Origin: Solirubrobacterales bacterium
GTDB taxonomy: Bacteria > Actinomycetota > Thermoleophilia > Solirubrobacterales > Solirubrobacteraceae
Length of the DNA stretch: 64,000 nucleotides
NCBI GenBank assembly: GCA_027315115.1
Contig: DAHUYQ010000039.1
Location: 1-64,000 of the forward strand
Direction: 5' to 3'
A model generated the notes under the pieces. It saw only the letters and a program-made list of their open reading frames with translations. It did not search any database and had not been told where the DNA came from. The position numbers were made by a program, and so were the translations under genes. Below are positions 9,026 to 17,627 of the stretch, piece by piece (the first letter of the stretch is position 1; each line of letters opens with the position of its first letter).

Positions 9026-10335
9026 CGCCGGACCAGGCGCTGGAGGTCCTCGACGAAGCCCGGATAGGAGATCGCGGCCGCCTCGACGCCGCGCACCAGC
9101 ACCCCTTCCCAGGAGGCCAGGCCGGCGATCGCTCCCATCATCGCGATCCGGTGATCGCCGCCCGCGTCGATCACGCCGCCACGCAGGCCGCCTTTGCCGC
9201 GCACCACGAACCCGTCGCTCATCGCCTCGATGTCGGCGCCGAGGCCCGACAGCCCGTCCACCACCGTGGCGATCCGATCGGACTCCTTCAGGCGCAGCTC
9301 GGCGGCGCCGCGCACGACCGTCTCCCCTTCCGCGAAGCACCCGAGCAGCGCGACCAGCGGCAGCTCGTCGATCGCCAGCGGCACCTCCTCGGGCTCGACG
9401 GTGCTCGCCGCCAGCGGGCCGGCGGCGACGTCCAGGTCGCTGACCGGCTCATGGCTTGCCAGGTCGCTGCCGGCGCTCTCCATCTCGCCGAGCACGATCC
9501 CGCCCATCCTGCGCACGATCTCCAGGAACCCGGTGCGGGTCCAGTTGACGCCGACGTCCTTGATCAGCAGCCGCGAGCCCGGCACGATCAGGCCCGCGGT
9601 CACCATGAACGCGGCGGAGCTCGCGTCCGCGGGAACCTCGACCGCCTCCAGCACGAGCTCGTCGGCGTTGACGACCGTGACGTGGTGCCCGAAGCGGTGG
9701 ATCTTCACACCGGCGCGGCGCAGCATCCGCTCGGTGTGGTCGCGGCTCGCCGACGGCTCGCCGACCGTGGTCGCGCCGTCCGCGGTCAGCGCCGCCAGCA
9801 GCACGCACGACTTCACCTGCGCGGAGGCGACCGGCAGCTCGTAGGAGATCGCGCGCAGCCGCGCGCCGGTGATCGTGAGCGGCGGCAGCCGTCCCTCGCG
9901 CGCCTGCAGCGTCGCGCCCATCTGCTGGAGCGGAACCATCACCCTGTCCACCGGCCGTCTGCGGATCGACTCGTCGCCGTCGAGCGTGTAGGTGCGGCCG
10001 CGCTGGGCGGCGAGCCAGCCCGGCAGCAGGCGCAGCAGCGTGCCCGCGTTGCCGACGTCGATCGGCTCCTTGGGCTCCAGCGCCTCGCGCAGCCCGGTGC
10101 CGCGGACGATCACCTCCAGCGCGCCATCGCGGCTCTCGCGGGTCTGGACCAGCGCCCCGAGCTTGCTCACGGCGGCGAGCGTCGAGCGCGTGTCGGCCGC
10201 GTCCAGGTAGTTGGAGATCCGGGTCGGGTAGGAGGACATCGCTCCCAGCAGCGCAGCCCTGTGGGAGATCGACTTGTCCGGTGGGGGCACCAGCGTGCCT
10301 GTCAGCCGGGTAGCCGGCTCGAAGCGCATGTCCAC
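9022..10335 (-). CDS. aroA: 3-phosphoshikimate 1-carboxyvinyltransferase (EPSP synthase)
   Basis: Sixth step of the shikimate pathway: transfers enolpyruvyl from PEP to shikimate-3-phosphate. The 437-aa protein has DKSISHRAAL near the N-terminus, NAGTLLRLLPG around residue 95 and the RLKESDRI motif toward the C-terminus. It is preceded by tyrA with a 10-nt gap and followed by cmk, an order common in Gram-positive bacteria. The start ATG at 10335 (MDMRFEPATRLTG) may alternatively be the second Met two codons later. Confidence 0.96.
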   Translation of the reverse strand: MDMRFEPATRLTGTLVPPPDKSISHRAALLGAMSSYPTRISNYLDAADTRSTLAAVSKLGALVQTRESRDGALEVIVRGTGLREALEPKEPIDVGNAGTLLRLLPGWLAAQRGRTYTLDGDESIRRRPVDRVMVPLQQMGATLQAREGRLPPLTITGARLRAISYELPVASAQVKSCVLLAALTADGATTVGEPSASRDHTERMLRRAGVKIHRFGHHVTVVNADELVLEAVEVPADASSAAFMVTAGLIVPGSRLLIKDVGVNWTRTGFLEIVRRMGGIVLGEMESAGSDLASHEPVSDLDVAAGPLAASTVEPEEVPLAIDELPLVALLGCFAEGETVVRGAAELRLKESDRIATVVDGLSGLGADIEAMSDGFVVRGKGGLRGGVIDAGGDHRIAMMGAIAGLASWEGVLVRGVEAAAISYPGFVEDLQRLVRR

Positions 10336-10345
10336 TCTGAGAACC

Positions 10346-11179
10346 CTACGACAGCAGCGCCCTGCGGCGGGCGCGAGCGAGCTCGTTCCACGCGCCGAGC
10401 GCCTGTGCGTCCTGCTCGCGGAGCATCCGCGCGACCTCCCGCAGATCGCCGATCGTCTCCTCGATCGCGTCGATCAGCATGTCCGCGTTGGAGAGGTAGA
10501 TGTCGGTCCAGATGACGCTGCTGGCGCCGGCCACGCGCGTGGCGTCGCGGAAGCTCGGCCCACCGACTGCCAGCGAGCGCTCGCGCTGCGCCAGGTCCGC
10601 GGTCCGAGCGACCAGCACGTTGGCCAGCACGTGCGGCAGGTGGGAGATGCGCGCCATCAGGAGATCGTGAGCGTGCGCGTCAAGCTCCACGGGCCGGGCG
10701 CCGAAGCCCTGCACCAGCTCGCGCAGACGCGCGGCCAACGCCGGCTGCGAGGACGGCATCAGGCACCAGGAGGCGCCCTGGAAGAGGTCCGCCCGCGCGT
10801 GCTCGATGCCGCCGAGCTCCGAGCCGGCCAGCGGGTGCCCGCCGATGAACCGCTCCAGCCCCGGCTCGCCCGCAAGCTCCGCCAGCAGCGCGCGCTTGGT
10901 CGAGCCGACGTCGGTGATCACGCAGTCCGCTGGCGTGCTCCGCAGCGCCACCCGCACCGTCTGCGCCAGCGCTCCAATCGGCGCGGCGGCGAGAGCCACC
11001 TGCGCGCCGGCAAGCGCCTGCTCGGGCGCCTCGGCGGCCTCGTCGATCGCTCCCGCGGCTAGCGCCTTGGCCCGCGTCTGCGGGTCCGGGTCGAAGCCCG
11101 CCACGCTCGCTCCGCTCGCGCGCGCGGCCAGCGCGACCGAGCCGCCTATCAGCCCCAGGCCGAGGACCGCGACCTTCAA
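10346..11179 (-). CDS. tyrA: Prephenate (or arogenate) dehydrogenase
   Basis: Converts prephenate to 4-hydroxyphenylpyruvate (or arogenate to tyrosine) with NAD(P). The 277-aa product opens with the Rossmann motif VLGLGLIGGS and has the conserved GGHPLAGSE segment near residue 127. The start is a TTG at 11179. There is no ACT regulatory domain. It lies between DAHP synthase (88-nt gap) and aroA, so this block makes both shikimate and the tyrosine branch. Confidence 0.92.
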   Translation of the reverse strand: MKVAVLGLGLIGGSVALAARASGASVAGFDPDPQTRAKALAAGAIDEAAEAPEQALAGAQVALAAAPIGALAQTVRVALRSTPADCVITDVGSTKRALLAELAGEPGLERFIGGHPLAGSELGGIEHARADLFQGASWCLMPSSQPALAARLRELVQGFGARPVELDAHAHDLLMARISHLPHVLANVLVARTADLAQRERSLAVGGPSFRDATRVAGASSVIWTDIYLSNADMLIDAIEETIGDLREVARMLREQDAQALGAWNELARARRRALLS

Positions 11180-11267
11180 GCGGCTCGCCTCCGCCGGGCG
11201 GGCGCCGCGTCTGCGCGCCCCTGATCCCGGCGAAGGCGAGTCTGCGCTGCGAGCCTGGCTGCTCTCA

Positions 11268-12305
11268 TCAGACCGCGCTGCTCAGCGCCTGTCCTGCGAG
11301 CTGCGCGGCACGGTGAACCGCGTCCGCGTAGGCGGCGAAGTCGTCGGCCAGCAGCGCCTGCGGTCCGTCGCAGAGAGCCTCGTCGGGGTTTGGATGCACC
11401 TCGACGATGATGCCATCCGCCCCGGCGGCCGCGGCCGCCAGCGACATCGGCGCCACGAGCGAGCGACGGCCCGCGGAGTGACTGGGGTCCACGACGACGG
11501 GAAGGTGCGAGAGCTCTTTGAGCACCGGCACAGCTTGCAGGTCCAGGGTGGTGCGGTAAGAGCTCTCGAACGTGCGGATCCCCCGCTCGCAGAGCATCAC
11601 GTTCGGGTTGCCCTCCTTGAGCACGTACTCGGCCGCCATCAGCAGCTCTTCCAGGGTCGCCGAGAGGCCGCGCTTGAGCAGCACGGGCCGCCCCGAGCGG
11701 CCGATCTCGGCCAGCAGCGGGAAGTTCTGCATGTTGCGGGCGCCGACCTGAATCACGTCGGCCACCTCGAGCACCGGCTCCAGGTCGCGCGCGTCCATCA
11801 GCTCGGTGACGACCGGCAGGCCGGTGCGCTCCTTGGCCTCGGCCAGCAGCCGCAGCCCCTCCAGGCCAAGCCCCTGGAAGGCGTAAGGGGACGTGCGCGG
11901 CTTGTATGCGCCGCCGCGCAGCATCGCCGCGCCGCCCTCCTTGACGACTTCCGCCGTGGAGATCACCTGGTCGCGCGATTCGACGGTGCAAGGGCCGGCC
12001 ATCAGGGCGAAGTGGCCGCCGCCGATCTTCTGTCCCTCTATCTCAAGGACGGTCCGCTCGCCGTGGCGGATCTGGGAGGAGGCGAGCTTGTACGGCTTCA
12101 GGATCGGCACGACGAGGTCCACGCCGGGCTGTCCCTCCAGCCCGAGGCTCGACACGGCGGCGTCCTGCTCGACGTCGCCGATCGCGCCGATCACCGTCAC
12201 GCGCGCGCCCTTGCTCTGGTGAGCGCGCGCGCCGGCTCGCTCCACCTTGGTGACGACGGCGGCGATCTCATCCTCGCTCGCCGTCTCCTTCATCACGATC
12301 ATCAT
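11268..12305 (-). CDS. aroF: DAHP synthase, type I-beta, with N-terminal regulatory domain
   Basis: Condenses PEP and erythrose-4-phosphate, the first committed step of aromatic biosynthesis. The 345-aa protein has an N-terminal ferredoxin-like domain of about 70 residues, as in the Thermotoga-type enzyme where it mediates feedback control. It is followed by the TIM-barrel core with AGPCTVESRDQ, RGGAYKPRTSPYAFQG and DPSHSAGRRS. Starts at 12305 (ATG) or the adjacent ATG at 12302 are equally possible. It has 366 nt of non-coding DNA upstream, so it may have its own promoter. Confidence 0.94.
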   Translation of the reverse strand: MMIVMKETASEDEIAAVVTKVERAGARAHQSKGARVTVIGAIGDVEQDAAVSSLGLEGQPGVDLVVPILKPYKLASSQIRHGERTVLEIEGQKIGGGHFALMAGPCTVESRDQVISTAEVVKEGGAAMLRGGAYKPRTSPYAFQGLGLEGLRLLAEAKERTGLPVVTELMDARDLEPVLEVADVIQVGARNMQNFPLLAEIGRSGRPVLLKRGLSATLEELLMAAEYVLKEGNPNVMLCERGIRTFESSYRTTLDLQAVPVLKELSHLPVVVDPSHSAGRRSLVAPMSLAAAAAGADGIIVEVHPNPDEALCDGPQALLADDFAAYADAVHRAAQLAGQALSSAV

Positions 12306-12671
12306 CTTCTCTGCCTTTCGATCAAATCTGTTTCGTTCACCGACGCTGCTGCACGGCCTGCATGAGACGCAGTCGAGCCAGGCGCCTGCTCTCGCCTGCT
12401 CTTCCGTGATGACCGCTTTCCTGCTCGCGATCCTGCTGGTCGCTCTTGCGGCGCCCGGCCCGAAGGCCCGTGCGGCTCGCGCGCCCCGCTCACGGAAAAC
12501 GGGGTGCAGCCGAAGCGCCTAGCTAAATCGCCAGGCGCGATAGGTGGCGTAGGAGAACGCGCCGTGCAGGGCACGCCCGGAGATCGTCATCTTGCTCTGT
12601 GTCGAGTGCGAAGCCACCATCGCTCTGATGGCTTTGTAGCAGAAGCTCGCGCGATGGTCCAGCGGCGGGCT
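12306..12671. other. Non-coding gap between hisC and DAHP synthase
   Basis: About 366 nt with no convincing gene. A plus-strand 37-codon frame at 12409-12522 begins with a hydrophobic stretch (MTAFLLAILLVALAAPG), but it lacks a ribosome-binding site and its tail is compositional Arg/Ala. A short dyad CCCCG ... CGGGG lies at 12484-12504. It probably carries the aroF promoter and leader. I saw no T-box or aromatic-residue-rich leader peptide. Confidence 0.5.
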
Positions 12672-13820
12672 TCAGCAGCCGGCGCCAACCTGCGCCTGAA
12701 CCTCGGCCAGGGCGTCGAGGAATCGGGTGTTCTCCTCCCCGGTACCGTAGGTGACTCGCAGCCAGCCGGGCCGGCCCAGCGCGCCTCCGGCGCGCACGAG
12801 CACTCCCCGCTCAAGCAGGCCGCGCATCGTCTCCGACTCGATGCGGGCCACGAGCTCGCGTTGCTCCTCGTCGAGCCGGCTCGTCTCGCGCGGAACGCCT
12901 TGCAGCGCGAACCAGCAGAAGTTCGCCTGCGAGGGCGCGGGCGAGAGCCCCATCGCCTGCAACCGCTCGTCGATCGAGATGCGCTGCGCGATCGTGCGCG
13001 TCACGCGATCTGCGACGACGTCCTGGTGGGCAAGGGCCTCGACCGCCGCGGCCTGCGCCAGCGCGTTGCAGTAGAAGGGCTGGCGCACCTGGTCGACCGC
13101 CCTGGGCAGATCGGGCGAGCCACAGAGCGCGAACCCCACGCGCAGGCCGCAGAGCCCGTAGACCTTCGAGAAGGTGCGCAGCAGCACCAGGTTGGGGTGC
13201 GCGCGCAGCAGGTCGACGGAGGCATCGGGGTGGTCCATCAGATTGAACTCGCAGTAGGCCTCGTCGAGGACGACGCACACGTGCGGCGGAATCTGCTCCA
13301 GGAAGCCTGTGATCGCCTCCAGCGGGATCGCGGTGCTGGTGGGGTTGTTCGGGTTGCAGACGATCACCATCCGCGTGGCGACCGTCACCTCGGCCGCCAT
13401 CGCTTCGAGGTCGTGGCAGTCCTGCGCATCCAGCGGCACCTCGATCGCGCGTGCGCCGGATGCGGCGGCCAGGTGCGGGTAGACCGAGAAGGAGGGCCAG
13501 GCGTAGACCACCTCCGCCCCCGGCTCCAGCAGCGCCTCGCCCGCGGCCAGCAGGATGTCGCAGGAGCCGTTGCCGATCGCGATCCGCTCGGCGTTCACGC
13601 CGTAGCGTTCGACCAGCCGCTGCCGCAGCGCGGAGTTGGTCGGGTCGGGATAGCGGTTCAGGCTCCCGATCGCGCGGTCGATCGCCTGCTTGACCGCCGG
13701 CAGCGGCGGGTAGGGCGTCTCGTTCGAGGCCAGCTTCACGTCCGGCGCCTTGGCGCCATAGCCGTCAGCCGCCGGGTAGACCGGGATGCGCCTGATGCGC
13801 TGCGAGAGCTCGAGGGTCAT
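12672..13820 (-). CDS. hisC: Histidinol-phosphate / aromatic aminotransferase
   Basis: A fold-type I PLP aminotransferase of 382 aa. It has the substrate-loop NETPYPP, NPNNPTS, DEAYCEF, the PLP-lysine motif RTFSKVYGLCGLRVGF and the C-terminal WLRVTYGT arginine region. The family includes HisC and the aromatic transaminases that finish Tyr/Phe synthesis. Its place directly upstream of DAHP synthase and tyrA favours the aromatic role, but sequence alone does not decide. The start is ATG 13820, with an alternative GTG one codon upstream. Divergent from the AAA ATPase. Confidence 0.85.
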   Translation of the reverse strand: MTLELSQRIRRIPVYPAADGYGAKAPDVKLASNETPYPPLPAVKQAIDRAIGSLNRYPDPTNSALRQRLVERYGVNAERIAIGNGSCDILLAAGEALLEPGAEVVYAWPSFSVYPHLAAASGARAIEVPLDAQDCHDLEAMAAEVTVATRMVIVCNPNNPTSTAIPLEAITGFLEQIPPHVCVVLDEAYCEFNLMDHPDASVDLLRAHPNLVLLRTFSKVYGLCGLRVGFALCGSPDLPRAVDQVRQPFYCNALAQAAAVEALAHQDVVADRVTRTIAQRISIDERLQAMGLSPAPSQANFCWFALQGVPRETSRLDEEQRELVARIESETMRGLLERGVLVRAGGALGRPGWLRVTYGTGEENTRFLDALAEVQAQVGAGC

Positions 13821-13872
13821 CACGGGGCATTGTGGCGGATTGGACAGGCACGTCGCCGCTGGGCGACCGCTC

Positions 13873-13935
13873 TAGACAACGTTAGACGTACTAGACAACA
13901 TTAGACGCCTTAGACAACGTTAGACAACGCTAGAC
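13873..13935 (+). promoter_or_regulatory. Four iterated TAGACAAC repeats overlapping the ATPase promoter
   Basis: Four copies of the 15-mer TAGACAACRYTAGAC begin at 13873, 13892, 13911 and 13921, with spacings of 19, 19 and 10 bp (the last two overlap). The final TAGACT (13931-13936) would serve as a -10 box placing the transcript start at or next to the ATG at 13943, i.e. a leaderless mRNA. The unit AACGTT flanked by AGAC is AT-rich against the background. Iterons overlapping a promoter suggest binding by the encoded winged-helix ATPase, which is inference. Confidence 0.6.
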
Positions 13936-13942
13936 TGCCTCC

Positions 13943-15085
13943 ATGTCCCGCGTGGAGAACCCATACCGTCCGGGCTTCAACGAGATCCCGAAGGAGCTCG
14001 CGGGCCGGGATGATGTGCTCGAGGACCTTCGCGACGCGATCGAGGTCGCGGCGCTCGACGGCCGCATGCCGCGTCCCACGCTCCTCGTCGGCGCGCGCGG
14101 CGTCGGTAAGACCGTCCTTCTCGCGGAGGCGGGATCGATAGCCGGCTCTCGATTTGGATGGCCCCGGATCCAGATCGAGATGCGCCCCGAAACCGCCTTT
14201 ACGCCCGATCTCATCGACGCCGTGGAACGCACCTGCAACCTGCTTCAAGACGCTCGGCCTCGAAAGAGGATGCGCGCCGAGACGGTCACGGTGCGAGCCG
14301 GGCTCCCCGGCGTCGGCGGAGAGGTCAGGTTCGCTCGTCAGGCCGATCTCGCCGGCGACCCCACCCCCACGCTCCGTCCAGCGCTGGCGGAGTTGGCCGG
14401 CCTGCTGATCCAGCGCGAGAGCGGCGCGATTCTCACCGTCGACGAGGCGCATCTGGCCAAACGAGCCGAGTTGGCGGCGCTTGCCGCGCTGCTGCAGGAG
14501 GGGACGGGCGACCGGTGGCCGCTCGTCGTCGTCTTCGCGGGACTGCTACCGATGCGGTCTCCGGATCATTCGGTCACGTACTTCGAGCGAGGCTCGTGGC
14601 ACGAGCTTGGCCTGCTGGGCAGGCAAGACACTCTCAGGGCGCTGCGCCGGCCCGCCGAAGACGCGGGCCGGCCGATGGACGACGACGCCGCCGAGCTGCT
14701 CGCCGACGCGTGCGGCGGATACCCATACGCGGTGCAGCTTTACGGACACCATGCCTGGCGGGCGTCAGCAGATCAGGACCGCATCGAGATCGCCGCCGCT
14801 CAAGCGGCCCTGCCTCGCGCCCAGCGCGAGCTCGAACGCGGCCTCTACGCCGCGCGCTGGACGGCAGCCAGCCCGGCACAGAAGCGCTACCTGCTGGCGG
14901 TCGCCGCCGTCACCGCGTCAGGCAGCCCCGCCACCGCGAGGACCGTCGCAGAAGAGTTGGGCCGCCAGCCCAAGCAGCTCTCGACGGTCCGCGACAGCCT
15001 GCTCAAGCAAGGGACGCTCACGGTGGAAGGCGACGAGCTCCGCTTCACGATCCCTGGGATGAGCGCCTACCTACTGGCGCTCTGA
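13943..15085 (+). CDS. ORC/Cdc6-like AAA ATPase with C-terminal winged helix
   Basis: A 380-aa protein. It begins with NPYRPGFNEIPKELAGRDDV, the insert typical of archaeal-type/ORC-like AAA ATPases. Walker A is GARGVGKT (about residue 50) and Walker B is ILTVDEAH (about residue 165). The lid segment contains GGYPYAVQLYGHHAW, and the C-terminal 70 residues (EELGRQPKQLSTVRDSLLKQG) look like a winged helix. Such stand-alone proteins occur in mobile DNA and toxin-like settings, but no function is established. It runs against the surrounding minus-strand operon and is preceded by iterated repeats, so I suspect acquisition. Confidence 0.75.
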   Translation: MSRVENPYRPGFNEIPKELAGRDDVLEDLRDAIEVAALDGRMPRPTLLVGARGVGKTVLLAEAGSIAGSRFGWPRIQIEMRPETAFTPDLIDAVERTCNLLQDARPRKRMRAETVTVRAGLPGVGGEVRFARQADLAGDPTPTLRPALAELAGLLIQRESGAILTVDEAHLAKRAELAALAALLQEGTGDRWPLVVVFAGLLPMRSPDHSVTYFERGSWHELGLLGRQDTLRALRRPAEDAGRPMDDDAAELLADACGGYPYAVQLYGHHAWRASADQDRIEIAAAQAALPRAQRELERGLYAARWTAASPAQKRYLLAVAAVTASGSPATARTVAEELGRQPKQLSTVRDSLLKQGTLTVEGDELRFTIPGMSAYLLAL

Positions 15086-15115
15086 GCGGGACGCGGAGCC
15101 CGCAGCGCGAGTGCG

Positions 15116-17245
15116 TCATCGCCGCCGCCGGCGCGCGGCGTGCGAGCGATTACGCGCCGATTTGGCGCGGCTCGTGAGCGTCAGACGCCGTTCGATCGTC
15201 CAGCTCGCGCCGGAGCTTTCTTCGACGCTTACGAGCAGGCGCGCCGCCAGCCGGCGATGCTCGCGCAGCAGCGCACGGCCGGCCGCGTTCAGCGATACCA
15301 GCAGTTCTCGCATGCCCGGTCCCGGCGCCTTGACGTACACGGCGCCCTTCGGCGTGCCCTGGATGTGCGCAGTGCCGACCGGCCTCCAGCGGGTGACCCG
15401 ATGTCCGTGCACGCGCCGCGTCACCTTCGCGAACAGCTTGAGCGTCACCGCACAGGCGGGCGGACATTCGGCGCGACCGAGGAAGATCGAGCCGGCGCCG
15501 GAGAATTTTGCTCCGCTGCCGGGCAGGCCAAGCAGCTTGGCTATTTCTTCACGTGTATGGCGAACCGTCGCCGCAGTGGTCGTGACCGTCGTTGTAGTCG
15601 CGGTCGTGGTCGTGGTCGTAAAGCTAGGCGGCGGAGGGGGCGGCTCACCGACGTGGATTTCGCGCGTAAAGGTGTAGCTGTTCCCATACGCGTCATAGGC
15701 GGTCAGCGTGACCGAATAGCTGCCCGCGGCCGCGTAGGTGTGTGAGATCGTCGGCTGGCCGCTTGCGGCCCGCCCGCCGTCACCGAAGTCCCAGGCCCAG
15801 TAGACGGCCGGGTCCGACGGTTCTCCGGACTGCGCGCCGTCGAACGTCGTCGGAACTGTCGCGGCCGCGCCGGAAGGTTCCGGGAAGCTCGTGGGGAGAA
15901 TGCGTTGCACGCACCCGCCGTCCACCGTAGCGGCAAGGCTCCACATCGTCTGCGTCCAATAGTGGCCGCTGCCGATCGCCTCGTTGAAGAACCCTTCTTC
16001 GCCCCCTGTGAGCGAGCCGAGCGGTTCCCCGTAGATGTCGCCGAACGGCGTCTCCGGCGGCAGGCACTTGTCGGCGACCTCCTGACCCGCTGCGTCCATC
16101 CAGGAGAACGGCTCGCAGCCGACGATTTCTTCCCCTTCTTCGTTGCACTGGCTGCCAAGTGGATCAGTGATCGCCTCATTGGTCTCGTGGTTGGCGGTGT
16201 CGATCGCGGCATCGGCGCCCACGACTTTCGTGGGACGGGCTTTGAACAGTTCGCAGCCCGGCACGCGGCCTATGTAGGGCAAGTTCTCGTACACCGTCTG
16301 CCCACTGACGGTTTCGCCGTTGCCACCGAAGTCGCCATGGTATGCGCAGTAGGCCGTGTAGGCGCATTCGCTCGAACCGCTGGTGAAGCAGCCGCCAACG
16401 CCCGGCGGCGTGATCACGACGAAGACGTCTCCTGCCTGCCGCGACGTCGCCGTGACCGATTCGAGGTTCCAATGCTCCGCGGCCGCGGCTCTCTCCACCT
16501 CTTCGTGGAGGTCACCGTCGAGCAGACACGGCCCGGCTTTCGTCTGTTCGGCGCCGGTCTTCGCGACGGTAGGCCCAGGACACACCGACGTCGTGTGAGA
16601 CGGGAAGGCGCTGCTCGTGTCTTCGTATGAGAACGGTTCTTCGCCGACGTGGACTTCCGATTTCGTCTTGAACCTGAGCGCATATTCACCCGCCACCGGC
16701 AGACCCGCTTCTTCGCTGAAATATTCGGAGTCAACAGCGAAGTCATTGGTGATCGACCCGCTCGCGCGAGCGAGGTTCGCAAAATACTGTTCGACCGCCG
16801 CCACGTAGCCTTCGGGAAACGCTTCGACGCTTTCTTCACGTCCGCTGCCAGGCACGTGACCCTGCCAAAAGATGAGATGAATCGCCGGGTCGCGCAGAAC
16901 AGGCCCGCCTCGGTAGCAAGGCTCCTGCGTGTAGAAGGACCGCACGGCTTCTTCTTCTGAGACGCAGGCAGGAAACGACACTTCGTTGGGCACGGGCGTT
17001 TTGCCGGCAGGCAGCTCACCGCGGGCACGGGCAGCAGCAAATGCGCTCTTCACGAGGGTTTCACGAGCCTTCACGTCGGCTTCGGATGCCAGCACCGGCT
17101 GCACGCCCCGCGCACGCGGAAATCCCGGCAGCTTGCCCAGGTGCCCACGTGGCACCGGCGATGCAAGCGCCGCTCCGCTCGAAGCCCCCAAGGCCATGAG
17201 CAACGTGAGCACGACGCTCACATAGAGACGCCCCCGGCGACGCAT
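15116..17245 (-). CDS. Secreted PKD-domain protein with HETNEAITDP motif
   Basis: A 709-aa exported protein. The signal peptide is MRRRGRLYVSVVLTLLMALG followed by ASSGAALA. A large Cys-rich ectodomain contains NHETNEAITDP and, further on, WMDAAGQEVADKC. These motifs recur together in a secreted bacterial/fungal family and could be a metal site. A PKD-like domain (WAWDFGDGG ... TISHTYAAAGSYSVTLTAYD) follows, then a Thr-rich linker (about 15565-15630) and a basic C-terminal domain. The ATG at 17245 is 1 nt past the aroH stop, an odd coupling for a surface protein. Protease activity is not shown: there is no HExxH. Confidence 0.7.
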   Translation of the reverse strand: MRRRGRLYVSVVLTLLMALGASSGAALASPVPRGHLGKLPGFPRARGVQPVLASEADVKARETLVKSAFAAARARGELPAGKTPVPNEVSFPACVSEEEAVRSFYTQEPCYRGGPVLRDPAIHLIFWQGHVPGSGREESVEAFPEGYVAAVEQYFANLARASGSITNDFAVDSEYFSEEAGLPVAGEYALRFKTKSEVHVGEEPFSYEDTSSAFPSHTTSVCPGPTVAKTGAEQTKAGPCLLDGDLHEEVERAAAAEHWNLESVTATSRQAGDVFVVITPPGVGGCFTSGSSECAYTAYCAYHGDFGGNGETVSGQTVYENLPYIGRVPGCELFKARPTKVVGADAAIDTANHETNEAITDPLGSQCNEEGEEIVGCEPFSWMDAAGQEVADKCLPPETPFGDIYGEPLGSLTGGEEGFFNEAIGSGHYWTQTMWSLAATVDGGCVQRILPTSFPEPSGAAATVPTTFDGAQSGEPSDPAVYWAWDFGDGGRAASGQPTISHTYAAAGSYSVTLTAYDAYGNSYTFTREIHVGEPPPPPPSFTTTTTTATTTTVTTTAATVRHTREEIAKLLGLPGSGAKFSGAGSIFLGRAECPPACAVTLKLFAKVTRRVHGHRVTRWRPVGTAHIQGTPKGAVYVKAPGPGMRELLVSLNAAGRALLREHRRLAARLLVSVEESSGASWTIERRLTLTSRAKSARNRSHAARRRRR

Positions 17246-17246
17246 C

Positions 17247-17627
17247 TCACTGCGCCGCCTGCAGATCGGAGCGCAGCGCGCTCGCCTCTCGCAGATAGAC
17301 ATGGGCTGGACCGGACCCATCTGCGGGATAGTAATGAATCAGCACGCGAATCACCCTCGGCAGCGAGCCCGGCACCGGGATCTCTCGCGCGCACAGCAAC
17401 GGCACCGCCTCGAAGCCCAGGGCGCGGGCCGCCACGGCCGGAAACTCGGCGTCGAGGTCGTCGGTGACCGTGAAGATGCAGGAGACGATGTTCTCGGGGT
17501 CGAGGTCGTTGCGTTCGATCAGGGCCTTCATCAGCTCCGTGGTCGCGCTCAGGATCTCCTGCGAGTCGTTGCGGTCGGCGGTGATCGCCCCTCTGAGGGC
17601 GTGAAGTCGTCCTGGCGCCGCGTTCAT
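17247..17627 (-). CDS. aroH: Chorismate mutase, AroH class
   Basis: Converts chorismate to prephenate, feeding tyrA. The 126-aa size and trimeric AroH-type motifs fit: LHALRGAIT (Arg near 11), a conserved DLDAEFPAVAAR around residues 57-68, CAREIPVPGSLPRVIRVL with the catalytic Glu/Arg, and HVYLREASALR near the end. Its ATG overlaps the stop of the pseudouridine synthase (ATGA, 17624-17627). The enzyme is separated from its pathway partners by two foreign-looking genes. Confidence 0.93.
   Translation of the reverse strand: MNAAPGRLHALRGAITADRNDSQEILSATTELMKALIERNDLDPENIVSCIFTVTDDLDAEFPAVAARALGFEAVPLLCAREIPVPGSLPRVIRVLIHYYPADGSGPAHVYLREASALRSDLQAAQ

Noticed and set aside
12409-12522. 37-codon plus-strand frame with a hydrophobic start in the aroF leader
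   Set aside because: No ribosome-binding site, and the tail is low-complexity. It does not resemble an attenuation leader and is antisense to the expected transcript.
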